DNA of 27,222 nucleotides from Haplomitrium mnioides. Its lineage: Eukaryota; Marchantiophyta; Haplomitriopsida; Calobryales. The translations under genes and the position numbers were made by a program. This document shows positions 10,057 to 19,539 of this stretch, piece by piece. Each line of letters starts with the position of its first letter. Position 1 is the first letter of the stretch. The stretch covers positions 1 to 27,222 of the forward strand of contig JBNGIS010018588.1 of the NCBI GenBank assembly GCA_049999725.1. The letters run 5' to 3'. The notes beneath the pieces were generated by a model. It saw only the letters and a list, made by a program, of their open reading frames with translations. It was not told the origin of the DNA and searched no databases.

Positions 10057-12366
10057 CTAGTCCTCTATAGTAGGAATAGTCTTATCCAAATCGATAAGAT
10101 GAGAAGCGTGGGCATCTAAAGCTGTAAGAGAATCTTGTTGGGACTTTCCAATCCTATTAATTGCAATAGAATCACAAAAATCACCAGCAGTACTAAGAGG
10201 AACAGACTCTTTGTGATACGTGTTGACAATACGTGATTCAATAACATCAAATAACAAAGAAACCATAGTCAAAACTCTTTGATGAATATAGATAGACTGA
10301 CATCTATCATATTCTATAGCAATACAATTCCACAACAATTTAAGAGCACAAACAAGGCCTATGCCAAATCTTGAACAGAGATCTAACACCCTATCTTGCT
10401 CTGAAGACAAATGGTCAATAAAAAAATTGTACAAAGCCTTAGGCTTTTGGTTCACATGAGTATGACCATCATCTCTTAGATGTTTTAGTTTTGCGAAAAC
10501 TATTGGACAGCTAAAAACGCTCCATATTATTTGCCGATGACGTCTGCTTGCATCTTCAGATTGTAAGTTGAAGAGCTTCATGCTCTACTTGCCCTCCTTT
10601 GTCCAGTAACCCATAGTCCAATACTCATAGGCATGAGCAACTCAGGGACCCTTGGAATAATGGATGTTGGTTTTGTTGTTCCTGTAATCAAAACAAAAAA
10701 AATAGGAGATTGCACGCAAACTAAAAAAAGTGGAAACAAGATAAACTAAAAAAAAAAAGTAAAACAAAACTTATCAGATGTCAAAGTTAATAACACAACC
10801 AATTTCCAAAAACACATCCTCCACAATGTCAAATTGTTGTAAAGAATGAACAGTTACAAAAGACAAAAAAATTGAAGTAGTTACAATCACAAAAGAAGAG
10901 ATCATATCAAAAATATCTTCTTTATTGAAGGGTTTGGAGTTATCATGCCTACATTCCTTTAGGTTGTACCCATAAGGAATGTGAGCGATTGATAAAGTGA
11001 AACTTTTTGGTTTTACCAAGCCCTTCTGTTGTCGAATGTTGGACTTTTCATGGACTTGATAATATGCCACGTTGATTTTGTCAACATAAGATTATAAGTC
11101 CTAGTCTTGTTGTTTGATCCCTCCTTCAATTGGAGGGACATCAACATCATTTTGCTGCTTGGACTTCCACTCTCTGGCTTTTTGATTGTGGAGCAGAAAG
11201 GCGGGAGGGTAGGACACCAAGGTTGGGGATTGGTCTTGATCTTTTGGGGCTTCTTCGGCCCCAAATCATTTTTTTTCCTTTAGCAACCGCCATTAATTTT
11301 TTGGCAAGCTGCAGTTTGAATGTTTTGTCACCTTGAAAAAAACATTGAGAAGTGTATTATGGGAGAGGTTGAAAACTAAAAACTTGAGGTCAAAAAGAAA
11401 AAAGAATTAATGCAAGCATGGATTTAAGAGTCCATGCTTGCCTAGAGACTTGAGTCTATATGTGCTTGGACTTTGAAGTTCATGCGCGCATGGGCTCAAG
11501 AGTCCAAGCATTCTTGGACTCAAAAGTCCACGCGCGCATAGACTCTTGAACCCATGTGCTTATGGATTTCAGAGTCCATGCGCGCATAGACTGTTGAGTC
11601 CTTGTGCGTATGGACTGTTGAGTCCTTGCGCATATGGACTGTTGAGTCCATGCAGCATGGACTCTTGAGCTCCTATATGTAAAGACTTCAGAGTCCAATC
11701 GTGATTGGACTCAAGACTACATACGAACATGAAGATCTAGTTTACATGAGTGTAGACCAAAGAATTTGTTCACATATGGACTCTTTGATGTCCATGCACA
11801 CATGAAAAAAACTTGATTAACAAAATTATTTGCAAATAGTTCAAACAAGTTGCTAAAGCAAAATTGGTGAAGGAAAAAAAATACTTGCCAACAACTTCTC
11901 AAAACTTGAATAGAAAAAGGACATCTTTGATTCCTCTGTATAGATGGTATATTCTATCTTAACTTCCTTCCAAGAGTTGCAACACACTTCCAAACAAAAT
12001 GATTTTATCATAACAGACAATACTTTGTGCCTCTCTAGTTCTCAAGACATTTCTTTGATTGAAAGCTCTCAGACTTCCACATGCTTTAAAACTAAAACTT
12101 TTATTTTATCAAAAATACCCAAAAAAGACCTCTAAGGTGTCCACTTTATGTCCTCTATTCTTAGTGAACCTTTGGCCTAGAGCTCTCCACTTCTAAAGGT
12201 AAACTACAACCAATCGTCTTGAGAAGTCACTGTCTTCTCAAGAGTTGACTTTGGCTTGATCTCCAAAGTCTTCAGTACAAGTTCTCATTTTAATTTCTAG
12301 GATGATACTAGTCTTCTCTCCATAAATTTGTGATGTCAATACTCAACCTTTTGAATTAATGTCATT
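10057..12366 (-). pseudogene. ParB-like/methyltransferase pseudogene, copy R2 (5' truncated)
   Basis: Minus-strand remnant retaining the 3' two-thirds of the gene. The last exon is the best preserved in the window: an uninterrupted 174-codon stretch at 10057-10581 (MKLFNLQSEDASRR...) with KPKALYNFFIDHLSS, motif I VLDLCSRFGIG at 10357-10389, then NCIAIEYDR, the strand-2 acidic residue expected for AdoMet binding. The GxG of motif I is damaged (S-R-F-G). The upstream acceptor is gattacag near 10686. The motif IV exon is open at 10774-11070 (IAHIPYGYNLKE). Intron 2 carries a long palindrome array (11400-11800). It ends at 12366, in the ParB-like block, where R1 begins. The stop is TAG at 10057-10059. 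Beta-class assignment is confident; activity is not expected. Confidence 0.75.
11400..11800. repeat. GAGTCC-type palindrome array, intron 2, copy R2 (longest)
   Basis: The clearest array. Between about 11570 and 11665 the units are regular, at 24, 24, 24 and 23 bases: gagtccatgcgcgcatagac, gagtccttgtgcgtatggac, gagtccttgcgcatatggac, gagtccatgcagcatggact, each with a short TGTT or TCTT linker. Ideal unit: GAGTCCATGCG, its reverse complement CGCATGGACTC, and two linker bases. Because 24 is divisible by 3, the array yields spurious open frames of an eight-residue repeat on the minus strand. Confidence 0.9.
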
Positions 12367-12403
12367 AATAGCTGCTATTTTAAACCAAGAATTGCTACTG
12401 AGC
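12367..12403 (+). repeat. Terminal repeat, copy R1 methyltransferase-side end
   Basis: aatagctgctattttaaacc then aagaattgctactgagc. R2's ParB-like coding sequence stops at 12366 (in R1's own gene the matching sequence continues past ttgaagtcatt near 15560), so this is a clean junction. Confidence 0.75.
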
Positions 12404-13230
12404 TCCTGTTGTATTTTGCGTTGGAATTTTCCTTTTCAAATTTCTGCTTCAAAAATTATTATTTTTGATAGCTACAAAGTTTTTCATTCCAAAAAAAAAT
12501 ATTCAACCTAAAAACTAGCTTATTCAAATACTTTTTGTATTTTGGAAAACTTTAGCATTCAATAAATGGTAAAAGAAAGTGGAAACAAAAATACTATATT
12601 ATGATAAGATAAACAAACATTGTCAAGTGAGAATATTGAAAAAACATAGTAAAGTTATATAGTTATTTTTTAATGTTTTCTTAAAATTTTCAAAAAAACC
12701 TTCAAGATACAAAATCCTGAAACATTTACAAAAAAACAAATCCAAACAAAAGATGATGATGCAACATACACTAACATATAATTCTATGCACACTAACATA
12801 TAATTCTATGCTTGCATAGACATCAAGCTTTCACATCTTAACACATGATGCCTTTCTTAAAGATCAATATGACATTCCAAGACAAGCAATCAATGAATAT
12901 CGAAAATAAAATCACAACAATGACTTTGATATGGAATGATATTGTTATTGAAGATTGTAATAAATTTAATGAGCAGTTAAGAAAAAAACCAAAAATTCAC
13001 GATTGAAGAAAACTTGTGTGAAAATCCAAATCAGTCAAAAGGGAACTTCCATGCAACATGGACTTTGTTGCTAATTTTTACAAAAATCAATATGTTTTTT
13101 CAAAAATTATTTTTTGAAAGAAAAGAGGTAGTCAAAAAAATACTTAAAAACTATTAGTTGGAATGCTACAAGAACATAGATCAAACACAAAACATTTTTT
13201 TTAAAATACTTTTTTTTAATAAAAAGTACA
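12404..13230 (-). other. 3' region of copy R1
   Basis: No gene seen; AT-rich, alignable with the L and R2 3' regions. Contains solitary palindromes at 12810-12830 (attctatgcttgcatagaca) and 13046-13066 (ttccatgcaacatggac), and a short duplication of ctaacatataattctatgc at 12771-12811. Confidence 0.55.
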
Positions 13231-13550
13231 TCACTCTACAACTCCTACTTCAGTTCTATCCTCTTCAAGAGAGTCTCATCCAAATTAATGGAATGAGAAG
13301 CTTGGGCATCTGCAGCGACAAGAGAATCTTATCGAGACTTTCTAGTCTTGGAAATTGCAACTGAGTCACTAGATACACCAACATTATCAGGAGGAACATA
13401 CTACTTATGGTACACACACATAATCTGCGATTTTGTCACATCAAATAGCAAAGAAATCATTGTCAAAACTCTTTCGGGAATATAGATAGGCTGACGTTTA
13501 TCATATTCCGCAGCGATGCAATTTTGCATCAACTTTAGAGCACAAAGAAG

Positions 13551-13583
13551 GCTTGTGCCCAATCCAGAGCAAAGATCTAAGAT
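13551..13583 (-). other. Methyltransferase motif I (AdoMet-binding), copy R1
   Basis: Encodes ILDLCSGLGTS, the glycine-rich AdoMet-binding loop (D-x-x-x-G-x-G-T), followed by LLCALKLMQNCIAAEYD, where the acidic residue after the strand would contact the ribose. This is the standard C-terminal region of Pfam-type N6/N4 DNA methylases. It is the best preserved motif I of the three copies that have it. Confidence 0.75.
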
Positions 13584-14614
13584 TCAATCTTGATTAGTTG
13601 ACAAATGGTCAAAGAAAAATTTGTAAAAAGCCTGAGGCTTTTGGTACACATTGACAAGAGCATCATCTCCTAGATGTTTGAGTTTTGTCGAAACAGTTGG
13701 ACAACTAAAAACATTGTGCATTATCTATCATAAACAACCACTTGCATTGTTGGATTGTAAGTTGAAGTGCTTCATACTCTACTTGCCCTTCTTTGTCCAG
13801 TAGCCCACTATCAAGTACTCATGGGCATTAGCAATTTTGGGACCTCCCAAATGATGAATATTGGGTTTGTCCATGTAGTAATAACAAAAAGAAAATCAGA
13901 CATTGCAAAGAAAGTAAAAGAAAAGTAAGCAAGATAAACTAAAACAAAAAAAAATCAAAACAAATCTTACCATATGTCATGATTGATAGCACAAGAAACC
14001 TTCAAAAAAGCACCTTCCATAATGCCGAATCGTTGAAATGAATGAATGATGACAAAAGACAAAAAATCAGAAGTGGTAACAACCACAAAAGAAGACCATA
14101 TCAGAAATGTTATCTTTTATAAAAGGTTCAGAATGATCATGCTTGTATTCCTTTAGGTTATACCTGTAAGGAATATCAACAATTGCTAAAGTGAAACTTC
14201 TCGGTTTCACCAAGCCCTTTAATTGCTAAGTGTTGAACTCCCTATGGACTTGATAAAATGTCATGTTGAGTCCATCAATATAGAACATTAAGTATTTGTT
14301 TTGTTCTTCAAGCCCTCCTTTAGTTAGAGGGATAGCAACGTCATTTTGTTGCCTTGACTTCCATTCTTTAGCTTTCTCACATTAGAGCAGAAAGGCAGGA
14401 GGGTGCGATACCAAGGTTGAGACTTGGTCTTGATTTTTAAGGGCTTCTTCGACCCCATATCTCTTTCTCCCTTTTGCAGTGGCCGTTAATTTCTTGGCAA
14501 GCTATCATTTAAACATTTTGTCACCATGTAAACAATACGGAAAAATAAATAAGAGGAGAATACAAAAATAAAGAACTTGACTTCAAAAAGAAAGAGCATT
14601 CAAAGAGAGTTAGG

Positions 14615-14955
14615 ACACAAGAGTCCATGCTCACATGGACTCTTGAGCCTATGCGTGCATGGACTTTGAATTCCATGTGCATAAGGACTCTGAAATTCAT
14701 GGGCTATAGAACTATGAAGTTTATGTGCATATGGATTTTGGAGCCCATGTGAGCATGGACTTTAGAGTCCATGGGCGCATGAACTCTAAAGTCCATGCTC
14801 GCCTATACTCGATGTTCCATGAGTGCATGGACTCTCAAGTGCATCCGCGCATAAACTAGATCTCATTGCGAGGAGGGAGATCTAGCACACCTTAGAGCCA
14901 AATAGTACATGTACGCATGGACTCTTAGATGTCCATGTGCGCATGAAAGAAGCAA
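14615..14955. repeat. GAGTCC-type palindrome array, intron 2, copy R1
   Basis: About twelve units of roughly 24-30 bases. Good members are gagtccatgctcacatggac, gagcccatgtgagcatggac and gagtccatgggcgcatgaac. The core varies mainly by C-to-T and G-to-A changes. Confidence 0.85.
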
Positions 14956-15460
14956 GGAAAATAAATGTATTGAAAAAAAATTTAAACAATATTTTGAAAG
15001 ATAATTGAAGAATGGAAAAAAAATACTTACCAATAATTTCTCGAAGCTTGAGTAGAAAGATGGCATCTTTGATTCCTCTATGTGGATGGGATATTCCATC
15101 TTTGCTTACTCTAAAGAGTTGCAATAAAACTCATAGCAAAACAATTTCACTATTATTGCCAAAAATTTATGTCTCTCAAGTTTTCCAAACATTTCTTTGA
15201 TTGAAAGCTCTCCGACTTCCACCCGGTTCAAAAATTGAAACTTTGATTTTGTTAGAAAGACCCTGAGGGGACCTCCAAGATGTCCACTTCATGTACTCTA
15301 TTCTAAGATATCCTTTGGCCTTGGGCTTTTTTCCTTTCAAAAGACTTTTTTCCTACATTAGAAAAATGCTCTATCGTAACTCCCAAAGCTCTCCACTTCA
15401 AAATATCAACTGAAACCAGTTGTCTTGAGAAGTCACTGTCTTCTCAAGAGTTGAATTTGG

Positions 15461-15856
15461 CTAAATTTTCAAAGTCTCCAGCACAAGTTCTCTTTTCAGT
15501 TTTTGGGATGACACTATCCCACTCTCTATGTCATACTGGTGCCAATACTCCATCTTCTGAGTTGAAGTCATTTCCAAACGGTAGTGATGGTCGTAATTGT
15601 CATCATTAGCAAAAATTTGGGCTTTTGTTGGAGTAAGTTCCACATACATGTAACCGTTGCAGAGCAAAAACATAGGAGTTTTTGCTCCATATTTTGTAAT
15701 TAAAAGCTGCCTTGCGGCAACATTGTGATTGCCTCCTGCAATCTCATAGCGGTACTTGTTAGGGTTTTTGATGTCGAACTTTGATTTATCCTTCAACTCC
15801 CACTTCAGGTTCACAACCACAATAAAAAATGAGTGCGCATACTTGTTAGTGAGCAT
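15461..15856 (-). other. ParB/Srx-like domain, open segment of copy R1
   Basis: 131 codons without a stop: MLTNKYAHSFFIVVV, PNKYRYEIAGGNHNVAARQL, then a strand MFLLCNGYMYVELT, an Ala-rich helix with FANDDNYDHHYRLEM, and TSTQKMEYWHQ. The GGNHxVAA block corresponds to the G-x-H-R-x-x-A signature of ParB-type domains (R replaced by N here), and the following helix resembles the conserved part of phage ParB-methyltransferase fusions. This is recall, not a database match. It is among the longest open frames in the window. Confidence 0.55.
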
Positions 15857-16118
15857 TCTTTATGCTACAAGCTCAACAAAATCTTCATTCAACCTCCTAA
15901 AGTAGAATGGCCCTCCAGTTATCTATTCCAGATTTTGAAAGGTTTAAATTCTTTAGCCGAGTAGTGATGGTTTCCTCTCAGACTCTACACCGCTGGATTG
16001 CAAACTCCCTTATTTTGTTTTTGTCCTCCTTAGATACTGTATGAGGATCAACTTGCTCCCTTTCCTGAAAAGTTTGGAGCCCATTGTACACTTGTTTCTT
16101 TACCCTTGATGTTGGAGC

Positions 16119-16376
16119 TTATACCCGCTCTAGCTTGACTTCTTCCTCTGAGCTGCTAGAAGTGGAAGATGATGGCATTGCCGAAGAAGAGCGGGTTGGA
16201 GATGGGGACATGACAGGCTCCTTGTCAACCGGCCATGAGAGCACTAGCTTCTTCTTTGGTAAGGTTGACTTCTTCTTTTTTAGAGCCTCAGTTGGCTCCA
16301 CCTCCTTTGTTTTCTTTGCAACTGAAGATCCACCTATTACTGCGATTTTCATCTTTGTCATGCTTGGATGCAACAC
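16119..16376 (-). other. Lys-rich and Ser-rich linker exon, copy R1
   Basis: An 85-codon open stretch conserved in frame with L 3808-4065. It has KEVEPTEALKKKKSTLPKKK, a bipartite-like basic signal, then a Ser/Pro run and an acidic EEEVK tail. Probably nuclear targeting plus a flexible spacer ahead of the ParB-like domain. The opposite-strand open frame at 16084-16473 is its shadow. Confidence 0.55.
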
Positions 16377-16611
16377 TAATTATTGCATGTACAGGCCTTG
16401 CTTCACTTTCAAAATTTTCAAAATGAATGCAAATTTGATGAAGTCCCTTTCTACCTGTTTTGAGTCCGGGTAATTGTTCACAAAGTTTGAAAACATTTGA
16501 GAAAATGGAAAACAAAAAACAAGAAATGGTCAATGACTTATTACAAAAATTTGTCAAAAGTACATTTTGGGACTCAAAGTGCTTCCACATGTAGTTTAAG
16601 CCCAAATGGTA

Positions 16612-16855
16612 GTGGAGTCTATGTGTGCATGGACTCCAGAGTTACTGTGCTAAGGTACAAGGAGTCCTTGCTCTCACGGACTCTGAAGTCCATCCACGCA
16701 TGGACTCTTTGTCCTTGCGTGCCTTGACTAATAAGAGTCCATGTGCATTTGAACTCCCACATCCAAGTAAGCAAGGACTTCGGAGTCAATGAGAGCATGA
16801 ACTCTAGTGTCCATGTGCGCATGGACTTCATAGTCTATTGTGCACAAGAACAATT
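16612..16855. repeat. GAGTCC-type palindrome array, intron 1, copy R1
   Basis: About nine units, e.g. gtctatgtgtgcatggactc, gtccatccacgcatggactc and gtccatgtgcgcatggac. Homologous in place to the array at 3426-3575 but longer, so unit number differs between copies. Confidence 0.85.
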
Positions 16856-17261
16856 TTTTACAATAGAAAGCCTAAACTGACAAAAAAATCTTTAGTCTTA
16901 CATTATTATTGTTGTAAGTCGACTATAGATCTTTGGTGAAGATATCCCTTTACTTCATCTCATTGAAGCAGAATCTCTTTAGTGATGCCTTGAAGAGCGT
17001 GGTTGATGTCTCTAACTACACAAGCAGCTCTATGTGGGCTCTATGTCCCTCTCAAATCATGGTAATTTGGACCAAAAGACACATGTTGAATTTTCCACCT
17101 TCTCCATGAAAAAGGTAAAGGTGATGGTCGATGTCTTTTATGGTTCCACAATAAACTAGGCAATCGTAGGCAGGTTTTTGTGGCTCCAGAGACTTCAAAA
17201 CATTCCAATACCAAAAAGACTTTGGTTTAGCTAGTTTGGGAGCATTGGCCTATGATACCAT

Positions 17262-17581
17262 TCTCTCCAAAATGTAAAATAGTAAAAATAAGGGGAAAAT
17301 TTTGTACGAATAAAAGTTCACAAAGAATAGAAGGAAAAAAATGGCTCGTGAAGCTCTTGACATGTAGGTTCATTTGGTGCAAAAAAAAGGTTAGTATATA
17401 AAAGCATTGCTTGTCTTCATCTTTCCAATTTCTTTTTTTCATTTCCTTCACAAAAATTTTATAATTTTGTCGTTTTGTGAAATTTTCTTCAAAAACACAT
17501 CTTTTGGGTATACTGGCAAGAATGAAGAATATTTGTAGAAATATTTTCTTCAAATTTCTTATGTGTCATTATTGCTTTTCA
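17262..17581. promoter_or_regulatory. Divergent promoter region of copy R1, partly deleted
   Basis: 320 bases between the methyltransferase start (17261, minus) and the position of the lost transposase start (17582). The transposase-side TATA-like box TATATAAAAG is at 17395-17404. Compared with L, the segment holding the E2F-like site, the methyltransferase TATA box and the A tract is missing around 17330-17345, so the methyltransferase direction has probably lost its core promoter. Confidence 0.5.
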
Positions 17582-17804
17582 TTGGCTAGAGTGCTCAAAG
17601 GTAAGAAGAAGCTAGAATTTTGGAATTATATTCCCAAAAAAGTGTTACTTTTGTTCGGTAATTGGAGATAGTTTCAAACCTCTATTCTGAAGAGGCAAGC
17701 ATTGGAATACCTAAAGCATCAATTGTGATGGAGAATATTTTAGGAAAAAAGATGGCGGTTGTTGAATCAGATATGTTGATAGAGAAAGATCAACCAAGTG
17801 AATC

Positions 17805-17960
17805 TTATGTGCGTATAGGATCAAGGATTGAACCCTATACATGTATAGGGTCAAGGAGTAAACCCAATTCACGCATAGGAACAAAGATTCAACAAATTGT
17901 ATGAAAATGATCAAAGAGAGAACCCAATTTGGGTAGAGGATCCAAGACTCAACCTTCTGC
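17805..17960. repeat. Palindrome array in R1 transposase gene, AACCC flank type
   Basis: Units of about 32-36 bases: tcttatgtgcgtataggatc, aaccctatacatgtataggg, aacccaattcacgcatagga, with -aaggattg-type linkers. The second has perfectly paired arms (ccctatacatgtataggg). Equivalent to 2215-2385 in L. Confidence 0.8.
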
Positions 17961-18085
17961 ATGCACTGGATCCTTATTGTCGGTTAAGCAGTCAAAGTTT
18001 AATCTTTCTCATGACTACTCTAACAGATCAATAGAAAGACATTCAAGTTAGAATGTTCAGATGGTTGTGGACCTTTCTTTGTCTT

Positions 18086-18449
18086 TGTAATAGTACAAGC
18101 ATGATTTTGTGCTATTTATAAGAAAATAGAGAGGAGTGAAGGAATTGATAAAGGGTTAGTTTTAGGGTTGAATTGAGATTAGATTACTAGTCGTCGAAGT
18201 TAATTTTAGAGCTTTAAGGGTTGAAATTAGAAGTGACTTGTAAGTGAAGAAAGAGGGATGACACTTTTTTCTCTTGTATAAATAAAAATGGCTTCATAGC
18301 TCATTTTCTTATTTTGTAGTTCCTCTCAAATCACTTAGGTTTTTGGTTGTTTGGCTTTTGCTTGCCTTATTGGCATTTAGTTGAAGAACTCTATTGGAGT
18401 TCACTATGAGTTCTTTCTCGTTTGGATTTGGTCCTTGCGTTTTCTTACA
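18086..18449 (+). repeat. 5' LTR of the chromovirus
   Basis: 364 bases, from tgtaatagtacaagcatg to gcgttttcttaca. TATA box TATAAATA at 18277-18284. It pairs with 22467-22909 with many substitutions and has only one copy of the gggttgaaattagaagtgac motif where the 3' LTR has three. Confidence 0.85.
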
Positions 18450-18450
18450 T

Positions 18451-18462
18451 TGGTATCAAAGC
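18451..18462 (+). other. Primer-binding site, initiator-Met tRNA
   Basis: TGGTATCAAAGC, one change from TGGTATCAGAGC, which is complementary to the 3' end of plant initiator methionine tRNA. It lies one base after the 5' LTR, as usual in plant gypsy elements. Confidence 0.85.
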
Positions 18463-18488
18463 TACGGTTCTTTTTTGTGGTGAGTTAC

Positions 18489-19164
18489 ATGAAGAATCAA
18501 GATGCGGTGGTTCAAGCAATGCAACAATGGCTTGAGCATCTTTCAGCCCTTTTGGAAGTGAGAATGAAAGAAAGAGCAACTTTTCGAGAAGAAGAGAGTT
18601 GTGGGCAATTTTCAACGCCAAAATCATATGATGGGAAGATGGTTTGTGGTGCATATGAGAACTTCATATTTGATTGTGAGCAATATTTTGAACCTACAAA
18701 CATTAGAGAAGATGGTCGACAACGTAGATTTGTTGCTCCCATTGTGTGAATTGGTGTGAATTGAAAGAAGCGGTGATTTCAAGATTTAGAGTTGTAATGC
18801 TTCAAAATTAGCAAGAGATTTCATTGGCCAAATTGAAGCAACTTGGTACAATGAGAAGCTATATTATACATTTTCATGATACAATTATACAAATTTGTGA
18901 TATAAGAGAAGAAAAGCACTAGACCGGTTTTTTTGGGGATTGAAGCCTCACACAAGAATGGAAGTTACATTGAGAGAGCTTGATCAATTAGAAGAAGCAG
19001 TATGCATGGCAGAGCGGCATGACTCATTACTTATTGCCACAGAAGCTAGGTCACATTCTCAACCATTTAAACAACGTACTCAAAACTTTGCAAGCTCTAA
19101 TGGAGTAAAAACTTTGACAAGAATTCAAGGTAACTTGATTCATCTTAATGGTGTGATTGATTAA
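18489..19164 (+). pseudogene. gag: gag remnant of chromovirus
   Basis: The ATG at 18489 begins MKNQDAVVQAMQQWLEHLSA and stays open to 18749 (87 codons, with SYDGKMVCGAYENFIFDCEQ, a capsid N-domain-like stretch), then frames break. A later open piece at 18940-19164 (MEVTLRELDQLEEAVCMAER) is typical of the end of gypsy gag. No CCHC zinc knuckle is recognisable. Structural protein that would form the virus-like particle; not functional. Confidence 0.65.
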
Positions 19165-19176
19165 ATCTCTTATAGA

Positions 19177-19422
19177 ATGTTGGTGGATAGTAGGAGCCTT
19201 GAAAATTTTATGTCACTACGTTTTGCTAAGATAATCAAAGCAAAACTTATGCTTGGCAATGTGAGTATTGTGACTATGGCTGATGGCCAAAAGCATGACG
19301 TGTTTTGCTCTCAAAAGCCATTCCTTCTAAGGATTGGAAAAGGGTACACAAAATCTATGCAATTTTTTATTGCACATGTACAACATGACATCATTTTAGG
19401 GTTGCCTTGGCTTGAAGATTGA
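19177..19422 (+). pseudogene. pol: Aspartic protease domain of chromovirus
   Basis: Open stretch MLVDSRSLENFMSLRFAKII ... HDIILGLPWLED. The D-S-G active-site triplet reads D-S-R, so the catalytic loop is damaged. The ILGLPWL motif is the usual end of the retropepsin fold in gypsy elements. Confidence 0.8.
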
Positions 19423-19539
19423 TTTGCTCAATTTGATTCGGCAAAACAATAGATTTAAGTTAACTTGGAATGCAAGAAATTTTTTTTGAGTGTTTGACAC
19501 CATTGGTGAAAAAACCTAGATTAGTTTAGTATATTAATT

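Larger units (their letters stand above)
9103..12366 (-). mobile_element. Transposon copy R2, truncated (methyltransferase half only)
   Basis: It runs from a terminal repeat at 9103 through a 3' region and the methyltransferase gene to 12366, where it stops inside the ParB-like coding block at the first base of R1's terminus. The promoter and transposase half are absent here. By inference R1 inserted into R2; the remainder of R2 would lie beyond R1 or be lost. R2's own terminus lies inside the gene of fragment R3. Confidence 0.65.
13231..17261 (-). pseudogene. ParB-like domain / beta-class DNA methyltransferase pseudogene, copy R1
   Basis: Longest copy of the methyltransferase gene. The ATG is at 17259-17261 but codon 4 is a stop (MVS*). 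Exon 1 runs down to about 16900, with donor GTAAGACT. Intron 1 holds an array (16612-16855). The linker is open at 16376-16119 (KKKKSTLPKKK, then PSPTRSSSAMPSSSTSSSS), a probable nuclear localisation signal and flexible spacer. The ParB-like domain is open for 131 codons at 15856-15461 (GGNHNVAARQLL, then YRLEMTSTQKMEYWHQ). Intron 2 holds an array. Motif IV DIPYRYN is at about 14184-14158. Intron 3 starts GTAAGA. Motif I ILDLCSGLGTS is at 13583-13551 with its GxG intact. The stop is at 13231-13233. Both catalytic motifs are better kept than in L, but several stops and frameshifts remain. The upstream promoter is partly deleted. Confidence 0.75.

Noticed and set aside
11480-11698. Minus-strand open frame with an eight-residue repeat (ESMRAWTL-like)
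   Set aside because: It is the read-through of the 24-base palindrome array; a 24-base period keeps any frame open. The same arrays in other copies do not keep the frame.
14615-14955. Regular short repeats resembling a CRISPR array
   Set aside because: Units are palindromes with two- to ten-base linkers, not 20-40-base unique spacers; there are no cas genes and the context is a eukaryotic intron.
16084-16473. 129-codon plus-strand open frame
   Set aside because: Antisense of the linker exon of the R1 methyltransferase gene; the sense frame is conserved in L.
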